From positions 1 through 10,475 of the forward strand of contig CAKTUP010000074.1 of the NCBI GenBank assembly GCA_934621705.1: a DNA stretch of 10,475 nucleotides, given 5' to 3'. This stretch comes from an uncultured Petrimonas sp. Its GTDB lineage: Bacteria; Bacteroidota; Bacteroidia; Bacteroidales; Dysgonomonadaceae. Positions 1-4,701 of the stretch are shown here, piece by piece. The number at the start of each line of letters is the position of its first letter. Position 1 is the stretch's first letter. Below the pieces are notes generated by a model. That model did no database searches and was not told the origin of the DNA. It saw only the letters and a list, made by a program, of their open reading frames with translations. Made by a program: the position numbers and the translations under genes.

Positions 1-8
1 ATACGCTA

Positions 9-39
9 CAAAAATAGATTGAGGAAACGAAATTACAAA
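9..39 (-). promoter_or_regulatory. Leftward Bacteroidota-type promoter for a gene outside the window
   Basis: Read on the minus strand, TTTG (39-36) is followed after 19 nt by TATTTTTG (16-9). This matches the Bacteroidota consensus of a -33 TTTG/TTG and a -7 TAnnTTTG. Transcription would begin near positions 1-4, so the gene lies off the left edge. Positions 40-107 hold no recognisable gene. The assignment rests on the motif match only. Confidence 0.5.
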
Positions 40-107
40 TAAAACAGCTATTAAACCCACTCTGTAACAAAATTTTTAATTTCGAAGTTAAAAAAGCGGC
101 GTTCATG

Positions 108-138
108 TTGTTCCGTGAACAAAAATGGACTACCTTTG
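108..138 (+). promoter_or_regulatory. Promoter of the thiamin-uptake operon
   Basis: TTG at 108-110, a 20-nt spacer, then TACCTTTG at 131-138, a perfect match to the Bacteroidota -7 box TAnnTTTG. The predicted transcription start is about 143-146, immediately before the TPP aptamer, giving a leader of roughly 240 nt ahead of the receptor gene. The -33 element lies inside a perfect 6-bp inverted repeat with a 3-nt centre (TTGTTC-CGT-GAACAA, 108-122), a possible protein-binding site. Confidence 0.65.
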
Positions 139-145
139 TTTCATC

Positions 146-220
146 AACACAGGGGTGCCTCATAACAACGGGCTGAGATCATACCCAAACACCTGATCCG
201 GATAATGCCGGCGGAGGGAA
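146..220 (+). ncRNA. TPP riboswitch (THI element)
   Basis: This is a thiamin pyrophosphate-sensing aptamer in the leader of the receptor-permease operon. The conserved core is nearly complete: GGGGTGC at 152-158, the pyrimidine-sensing CTGAGA at 173-178, ACCC at 183-186, and ACCTGATC...GGATAATGCCGG...GGGA at 191-219. P3 can form from GCCT (157-160) with GGGC (170-173). P5 can form from CCGG (198-201) with CCGG (208-211). P2 pairs the G run at 153-155 with CCC at 184-186. I could not find a convincing P1 closing helix. An intrinsic terminator starts seven nt after the aptamer, so the likely mode is transcription termination when TPP is bound. TPP riboswitches ahead of outer-membrane receptors and PnuT are known in Bacteroidota. 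Confidence 0.95.
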
Positions 221-226
221 AAAGTA

Positions 227-257
227 AAAGCACACTTTTCAAGTGGCTTTGTTTTTT
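227..257 (+). terminator. Riboswitch-controlled intrinsic terminator
   Basis: The stem AAAGC(A)CACTT (227-237, A232 bulged) pairs with AAGTGGCTTT (241-250) over a 3-nt loop, giving ten base pairs, and is followed by GTTTTTT to 257. It begins seven nt after the TPP aptamer. An alternative pairing of 218-225 with 234-240 would consume the aptamer's 3' end and part of the terminator's 5' arm, so the two structures exclude each other. That is the layout expected of an OFF switch; the switching itself is inferred. Confidence 0.8.
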
Positions 258-302
258 AGGTAAATCTTTCAAAAATCCCCTTTTTTATTTTACTAATCCG
301 AC

Positions 303-358
303 GCGGAGCGTTGAGCGATGAGCAATGGGCGTTGAGCCAATAGCCAACAACCAGCAGC
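303..358 (+). repeat. Degenerate heptad tandem array in the receptor leader
   Basis: Eight consecutive 7-nt units are in strict phase across this stretch. Seven end in GC, five of them in AGC; GTTGAGC occurs at both 310-316 and 331-337. The array lies in the untranslated leader between the riboswitch terminator and the receptor start codon. The rest of the leader (258-302 and 359-386) is A/T-rich and shows nothing recognisable. Function is unknown; arrays with the same period but other sequences occur elsewhere in the window. Confidence 0.7.
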
Positions 359-386
359 CAATCCGTGTCATAAAACTTAATTGTAA

Positions 387-2612
387 ATGAAAAAGGTATT
401 TATTCTTACAGGGCTTCTGGCTCTGAACTTTTCCTTGTTTGCCCAGGCAGACGAACAACCCGACAGTTTAAAAAACGTGCATCTGGAAGAAGTGGTGGTT
501 TCTGCCACCAGAGCGGGAAAAAATACGCCGATGACGTACAGCAATGTTTCTCAATCGGAGATTAAAAAAGAGAACGCCGCACGCAACATCCCGACCATAT
601 TGCAAAATATTCCGTCGCTGGTGGCGTTCACCGAAGACGGATCGGGTGTGGGAAACACATCGATGCGCATACGCGGAACTGATGCCACCCGCATCAACGT
701 AACACTCAACGGAATGCCGCTGAATAATCCCGAAAGCCAGGAAGTGTATTGGGTGAATTTACCCGATCTTTCATCGTCTTTGCAAAGTATTCAGGTGCAA
801 CGAGGCGTGGGAACTTCCACCAACGGAGCAGCCGCTTTCGGCGCCAGCATTTCGATGAAAACTCTTGGCGCACGATCCGAAGCGTACGGCGAAGCATCCA
901 CATCCATAGGAAGTTACAACACGTTTTCATCTACTATTGCGGCGGGAAGCGGGATTTTGAAAAACGGACTGTCGCTTGATGCACGTTATTCACGCAACAC
1001 CGGCGACGGATATATTCGCAACGGTTTTGTAAACCACAGCAATCTTTACGCGGCGCTTTCGCATTACACCGATAAGCAATTGATCCGATTGAGTTATATC
1101 AACGGAAGGCAAAAAACCGGAATCACGTGGGAAGGCATTTCGCCCGAAGATATGGAAAAATACGGCAGAAGATATAATCCGGCAGGAGAATATAAAGATG
1201 ATGCCGGGAACACGCATTATTACGACAATGAAACCGATAATTATTATTCGCACATCGCGCAACTTTTGTTCACACGCGAACTCAGCGATTATTTATCTAT
1301 GAACGCTAATTTGAGCTACAACAACGGTTTTGGGTATTATGAAAATTACAGGCAAAACAGAAAATATTCCGATTTTGGCCTGCAACCGCAGGTTGTTGAC
1401 GGAACAACATACAGCCGTACGGATTTCATCCGTCAAAAACTGATGCGTAACGATTTTTATGTGGCAAATTTGTCGTTAACCTATACCAAAGATGCGCTCA
1501 ACTGGATATTTGGCGGAACGTACAGTTTTTACGACGGCGATCATTACGGCAAACTGCCCTGGATAAAACACAATCAAAATATCGCAGAAGACTACGAATG
1601 GTACCGAAACGTGGGCAAAAAGGGCGAATTCAACTTTTTCACCAAAGCCGAGTATCAATTCACCCGCCAACTCTCGTTATTCGGCGACATTCAGTACCGA
1701 AACATCAGCTATCGTTTCAGCGGCATCGATGACGATTTGGTGGACATAACACGCGATTTCAACTACAACTTTTTCAATCCCAAAGCGGGTATTTTTTACC
1801 GGACCGATAACCGCAATAGCCTGTATGCTTCGGTGGCCGTGGGACAACGCGAACCGCTTCGCACCGACCTGAAAGAGAGTGTCAAAGGCGGTGGTGGCGA
1901 AGACCGGATACGTCCGGAAAAAATGTTTGACTACGAACTGGGCTATCGATTCTCCAACGAGAACGGCCTGAATTTGGGCGCAAACCTTTATTATATGGAT
2001 TATAAAGACCAGATGGTGCAAACCGGAAAACTCAATAACGTGGGTTACAAGCTGATGGAAAACGTAAAAAACAGTTATCGAGCGGGTGTGGAACTGGAAG
2101 TATCGGTGCCGTTTGCCGACAACAAATTTCGTTTTGACGCCAACGCCACGCTAAGCCAAAACAAAATCAAGAACTACACGGCGTATTTCGATCTATACAA
2201 CAGCGATTGGGATATGATCGGGCAAACTTCTAAAGAGTTCGAAAGCACGCAGATTTCGTTTTCTCCAAATGCCGTAGGCACGGCAGGTCTTACTTATCAA
2301 CCTCTGCGGTCGCTCTACTTTAATATTCTGGGAAAATACGTGGGGAAACAGTATCTCGACAATACTTCGGACGATGCCAAATCCATTCCGTCGTATTTCG
2401 TCAGCAATTTCTCAGCCGGATACACGTTCGATAAAACTCCGATTGGAAGAATTGCCTTGCAGGTTTTCGTGAGCAACCTGTTCAACAAAGAATACATTGC
2501 CAATGGTTGGGCTGCCACAGACGCTTTCGAAGATGGCAGCACGGCAAATTGGATCGGATATTATCCGCAGGCAACGCGTAATTTTATGACAAGAATTACG
2601 ATAAGCTTCTAA
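387..2612 (+). CDS. TonB-dependent outer-membrane receptor, probable thiamin(-phosphate) uptake
   Basis: A 741-aa outer-membrane active transporter energised by TonB-ExbBD. The N-terminus is a signal peptide (about residues 1-21, cut near FAQA/DEQ). A TonB-box-like EEVVVSA lies at 34-40, then a plug domain (about 45-165) with MRIRGTDATRINVTLNGMPL and VQRGVGTSTNGAAAFG signatures. The remainder is aromatic-rich alternating beta strands typical of a 22-strand barrel, ending in ...RITISF with the C-terminal Phe usual for outer-membrane proteins. The ATG at 387 gives a complete signal peptide; no clear Shine-Dalgarno is present, as is usual here. The substrate is not visible in the protein: thiamin or its phosphates is inferred from the upstream TPP riboswitch and the downstream PnuT-like permease. 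This matches the receptor called omr1 in published TPP-regulon comparisons. The family and topology are certain; the substrate is probable. Confidence 0.92.
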   Translation: MKKVFILTGLLALNFSLFAQADEQPDSLKNVHLEEVVVSATRAGKNTPMTYSNVSQSEIKKENAARNIPTILQNIPSLVAFTEDGSGVGNTSMRIRGTDATRINVTLNGMPLNNPESQEVYWVNLPDLSSSLQSIQVQRGVGTSTNGAAAFGASISMKTLGARSEAYGEASTSIGSYNTFSSTIAAGSGILKNGLSLDARYSRNTGDGYIRNGFVNHSNLYAALSHYTDKQLIRLSYINGRQKTGITWEGISPEDMEKYGRRYNPAGEYKDDAGNTHYYDNETDNYYSHIAQLLFTRELSDYLSMNANLSYNNGFGYYENYRQNRKYSDFGLQPQVVDGTTYSRTDFIRQKLMRNDFYVANLSLTYTKDALNWIFGGTYSFYDGDHYGKLPWIKHNQNIAEDYEWYRNVGKKGEFNFFTKAEYQFTRQLSLFGDIQYRNISYRFSGIDDDLVDITRDFNYNFFNPKAGIFYRTDNRNSLYASVAVGQREPLRTDLKESVKGGGGEDRIRPEKMFDYELGYRFSNENGLNLGANLYYMDYKDQMVQTGKLNNVGYKLMENVKNSYRAGVELEVSVPFADNKFRFDANATLSQNKIKNYTAYFDLYNSDWDMIGQTSKEFESTQISFSPNAVGTAGLTYQPLRSLYFNILGKYVGKQYLDNTSDDAKSIPSYFVSNFSAGYTFDKTPIGRIALQVFVSNLFNKEYIANGWAATDAFEDGSTANWIGYYPQATRNFMTRITISF

Positions 2613-2613
2613 A

Positions 2614-2648
2614 ATAATGCAGAATGTATAATTCATAATGCATAATTA
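2614..2648 (+). repeat. Heptad tandem array after the receptor gene
   Basis: Five consecutive 7-nt units, most matching ATAATKC (ATAATGC at 2614-2620 and 2635-2641, ATAATTC at 2628-2634). The array starts right after the receptor stop codon and lies in the 106-nt gap before pnuT. No T-tract terminator is associated with it, so read-through into pnuT is expected. Confidence 0.7.
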
Positions 2649-2681
2649 TTTACGGGCAGCGATTAATTTTCCGCAGCCAGC

Positions 2682-2716
2682 AACTTTAAACCTCAAACTT
2701 TAAACGTTAAACGTTT
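2682..2716 (+). repeat. Heptad tandem array abutting the pnuT start
   Basis: Five consecutive units of consensus AACKTTA (AACTTTA at 2682-2688 and 2696-2702, AACGTTA at 2703-2709). The last two units form a palindrome, AAACGTT-A-AACGTTT (2702-2716), ending two nt before the pnuT ATG. Such a hairpin could hide the ribosome-binding region; that effect is inferred. No -7 box was found in this gap, supporting co-transcription of the receptor and pnuT genes. Confidence 0.7.
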
Positions 2717-2718
2717 TT

Positions 2719-3294
2719 ATGCAAACACTGGAAATCATCGGCGCCATCATCGGCCTCATTTATCTGTATCTCGAATACAAAGCCAACAAATGGCTGTGGC
2801 TTTTCGGCGTGATCATGCCGGTGGTTTACATCTTCATTTTCTACCAATCGAAATTTTATGCCGATATGGGCATCAACGCCTATTATTTCTTTGCCAGCAT
2901 CTACGGCTGGATTATGTGGACAAAAAACAGATTTTCGGAAGAAAAGAACAGGATTTCGCACACTCCCACCCGATTTATTTTGCTTTTATCGATTATAGGA
3001 ATTAGCATTTTTGCTCTTATCGCTTTTGTTCTCGTTCGATTTACCGACAGTCCCGTGCCATATGGCGACAGTTTCACCACCGCACTCAGCATTCTCGGAA
3101 TGTGGATGCTGGCGCACAAGTACATCGAACAATGGGGCATTTGGTTTATTGTGAATATTGTTTCGTGCGGCCTTTACTTCTGGAAAGACTTGTACTACAC
3201 CGGCGCGCTGTTTGCCATATATGCCGTTATTTCTGTTTTCGGGTATTTTAAATGGAAGAGGATGATGAAGGAGGAGGAAGTAAAAGTTGGATAG
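2719..3294 (+). CDS. pnuT: PnuC/PnuT-family inner-membrane transporter, probable thiamin permease
   Basis: A 191-aa integral membrane protein of the PnuC vitamin-transporter family, which are small facilitative permeases whose cargo is trapped by phosphorylation inside the cell. Almost the whole chain is hydrophobic helices, by eye about seven. Family signatures include NKWLWLFGVIMPVVYIFIFY near the N-terminus, YYFFASIYGWIMW (aromatic/Trp-rich substrate-site helix) and QWGIWFIVNIVSCGLYFWK near the C-terminus. The length matches the roughly 190-240 aa usual for the family. PnuC proteins carry nicotinamide riboside and PnuT proteins carry thiamin. The thiamin assignment here rests on position: second gene of a TPP-riboswitch operon behind a TonB-dependent receptor. 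The basic/acidic C-tail (MMKEEEVKVG) is cytoplasmic-looking. No thiamin pyrophosphokinase gene follows; the operon ends at a strong terminator. Confidence 0.85.
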   Translation: MQTLEIIGAIIGLIYLYLEYKANKWLWLFGVIMPVVYIFIFYQSKFYADMGINAYYFFASIYGWIMWTKNRFSEEKNRISHTPTRFILLLSIIGISIFALIAFVLVRFTDSPVPYGDSFTTALSILGMWMLAHKYIEQWGIWFIVNIVSCGLYFWKDLYYTGALFAIYAVISVFGYFKWKRMMKEEEVKVG

Positions 3295-3302
3295 TTTAAA
3301 GT

Positions 3303-3346
3303 AATAAAGCAGTTACAATTCAAAAATCGTAACTGCTTTATTTTTT
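3303..3346 (+). terminator. Strong intrinsic terminator of the thiamin operon
   Basis: A perfect 14-bp stem (AATAAAGCAGTTAC, 3303-3316, with 3329-3342), a 12-nt loop, and TTTTTT at 3341-3346, nine nt after the pnuT stop codon. It separates the operon from the convergent tRNA gene. On the minus strand the same hairpin follows the tRNA's 3' end but lacks a clean T-tract, so it should work mainly for the + strand. Confidence 0.92.
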
Positions 3347-3350
3347 CAAG

Positions 3351-3424
3351 TAGCGAGAGGGGGGCATGATCCCCCGACCTCATGATTATGAATCATGCGC
3401 TCTAACCAACTGAGCTATCTCGCC
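3351..3424 (-). tRNA. tRNA-Met (CAT), elongator type
   Basis: A 74-nt cloverleaf on the minus strand: acceptor GGCGAGA/TCTCGCT (a G1-U72 wobble) with discriminator A; D arm GCTC/GAGC with GG in the loop; anticodon stem CATGA/TCATG around TTCATAA, anticodon CAT at 3390-3388; variable loop AGGTC; T stem GGGGG/CCCCC. CCA is not encoded, as is common in Bacteroidota. The anticodon stem lacks the three G-C pairs of an initiator and position 1-72 is not a C-A mismatch, so elongator Met is favoured; a lysidine-modified tRNA-Ile(CAT) is less likely but not excluded. Odd: the T-loop reads ATCATGC, with A54 and T58 instead of the near-universal T54 and A58. T55, C56 and the G53-C61 pair are kept. Confidence 0.9.
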
Positions 3425-3459
3425 AACATTTAACAAATTTGTAATCCAAATTCGAGGTG

Positions 3460-3490
3460 CAAAAGTAGTTTAAATATTTTGATTTTGCAA
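3460..3490 (-). promoter_or_regulatory. Promoter of the tRNA-Met gene
   Basis: On the minus strand, TTG (3490-3488), a 20-nt spacer, and TACTTTTG (3467-3460) match the Bacteroidota -33/-7 consensus. The start would be about 3452-3455, some 30 nt before the mature tRNA 5' end. Both elements fall in the arms of an inverted repeat, GAGGTGCAAAA (3454-3464) and TTTTGCAACCTC (3483-3494). A 10-bp palindrome, ACAAATTTGT, lies at 3433-3442 in the tRNA 5' leader. Confidence 0.65.
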
Positions 3491-3526
3491 CCTCAAAACG
3501 ATAAAACCAAACAAAAAAGTCATTTT

Positions 3527-4597
3527 TCATTCCAAAGCCATTAGCGCAAACGATGCCAGCCAGTGTTCGCCGCCGTAATTCCCGTCGAAAACGAGCGGAA
3601 GGGCATTGTTTAACAGTTTCTGCGCAGTTTCTTCGAAATGCGATTTTAACGGATGCCCTGCGGGCAGCGATTTGGCAATTCCTTTCATGCACCACGCCCG
3701 CGAAAACGACAATCCCACCAAATGCACCGTCTGGTAATCACTCAAATCGCTAACTATCGGAATTTCACTGATCCTGTCAATCCCCTTTTGCGTGTAAAAT
3801 GTGTTCAGCCATTTCTCGAAATCGCGGCGCGAAAGGATTCTCCTCATTAAGTCGGCGATTTCCAGGCTGGGAGAGAAAAAATCTGCACCGTCAGGTTCCA
3901 GATGTGCGGGAGTTTCGGTATTGTCGCCATAAAACTCCACCGATTTTTTGATCAGCGCCTGTTCAAATTCCTTGTTGTTCGTTGCGCGCGCCCAATCGAT
4001 GGCGAAACCGAGTGCAAAAGCCGAATTGGGATGCACACCCGTTCGGTTCGGATAGGTTTGCTTGGGCAGATATTCCGTCCATAACTGTATGATTTGGTCG
4101 GTTAGCGGTTGAAGGTTTTCGTGCCACTGCCGTGCCATCGGATCATCCCACAAAGCCAGTTCCTCATCTAATTTCAACAGCCACGCCCAACCATACGTTC
4201 TTTCAAAACCTCTCCCTGTCGCATACTTCGTAAAATACTCAGTTTCTACTTCCACCGCCGATCTATCAAAAGAAGTATTCAACTTCGCAATGATCTCGTT
4301 CCTGTTTGAGATATCAGGTTTCGTCTTCAACAACCGGATCAGCATCCAATGCCCGTGAACGCTGCTGTGCCAGTCGAAACAACCGTAAAAAACAGGATGC
4401 AGCGCCTTGGGCGAAAGTCCAACTTCATCGGCAGAGCCATACGTATGCCCGGGTTTATTGGGATATTCCTGATCGATGCAATTAAGCGGAAGGACGGATA
4501 ATTTGAGGGCAATTTCATCGGTAAGGTTTGAGTTATTCTGCGAAAAAAGAGGCGAAAAAGCCAGGGTAAGAAACGTGAAAAAGAATAATGGTTTCAT
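3527..4597 (-). CDS. Secreted DUF2891-family protein of unknown function
   Basis: A 356-aa exported protein. It starts with a signal peptide, MKPLFFFTFLTLAFSPLFSQ, then a mature domain that I recognise as DUF2891-like from the segment around CFDWHSSVHGHWMLIRLLK. Other conserved-looking blocks are ERTYGWAWLLKLDEEL, NRTGVHPNSAFALGFAIDWA, LEPDGADFFSPSLEIADLMR and, at the C-terminus, GEHWLASFALMAL. The many helices rich in Trp, His and Asp look like an (alpha/alpha)-toroid, but that is an inference and no reaction is known to me. The start at 4597 is preferred to the in-frame ATG at 4621. The longer start puts eight polar residues before the signal peptide, and its codon lies inside the predicted -7 box, so it would be upstream of the transcript. 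The gene is monocistronic, flanked by tRNA-Met downstream and divergent mutS2 upstream. Confidence 0.8.
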   Translation of the reverse strand: MKPLFFFTFLTLAFSPLFSQNNSNLTDEIALKLSVLPLNCIDQEYPNKPGHTYGSADEVGLSPKALHPVFYGCFDWHSSVHGHWMLIRLLKTKPDISNRNEIIAKLNTSFDRSAVEVETEYFTKYATGRGFERTYGWAWLLKLDEELALWDDPMARQWHENLQPLTDQIIQLWTEYLPKQTYPNRTGVHPNSAFALGFAIDWARATNNKEFEQALIKKSVEFYGDNTETPAHLEPDGADFFSPSLEIADLMRRILSRRDFEKWLNTFYTQKGIDRISEIPIVSDLSDYQTVHLVGLSFSRAWCMKGIAKSLPAGHPLKSHFEETAQKLLNNALPLVFDGNYGGEHWLASFALMALE

Positions 4598-4618
4598 AAG
4601 ATTTCTGATTTGAGATTC

Positions 4619-4626
4619 CAAAGATA
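4619..4626 (-). promoter_or_regulatory. -7 box of the DUF2891-like gene
   Basis: TATCTTTG on the minus strand (4626-4619) matches TAnnTTTG and lies about 20 nt before the preferred start codon at 4597. No good -33 TTG is visible at the expected distance, so it may be weak or regulated. It lies back to back with the mutS2 promoter, with 23 nt between the two -7 boxes. Confidence 0.5.
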
Positions 4627-4649
4627 TGTATTTTATCGGCTAAAAAGAG

Positions 4650-4657
4650 TAATTTTG
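4650..4657 (+). promoter_or_regulatory. -7 box of mutS2
   Basis: TAATTTTG (4650-4657) matches TAnnTTTG. The best upstream -33 candidate is an imperfect TATG at 4625-4628, 21 nt away. The predicted start is near 4663, leaving a leader of about 40 nt filled by a heptad array. Confidence 0.5.
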
Positions 4658-4664
4658 CCGCCAT

Positions 4665-4692
4665 AATCGTAAATTGCAAATCGTAAATCGTA
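4665..4692 (+). repeat. Heptad tandem array in the mutS2 leader
   Basis: Four consecutive 7-nt units: AATCGTA at 4665-4671, 4679-4685 and 4686-4692, with the variant AATTGCA at 4672-4678. The array fills the predicted mutS2 5' untranslated region between the -7 box and the GTG start. Confidence 0.75.
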
Positions 4693-4701
4693 ATTTGAAA
4701 A

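Noticed and set aside
269..290. A second terminator in the receptor leader (A-run, CCCC, T-run)
   Set aside because: Only a weak A-T stem is possible, with no G-C pairs; the hairpin at 227-250 is far better.
303..358. The receptor leader array as a CRISPR-like repeat
   Set aside because: Units are 7 nt, contiguous and degenerate, with no spacers and no cas genes nearby.
4598..4621. Longer start (MESQIRNL extension) for the DUF2891-like gene
   Set aside because: It would put polar residues before a textbook signal peptide, and its codon lies within the predicted -7 box.
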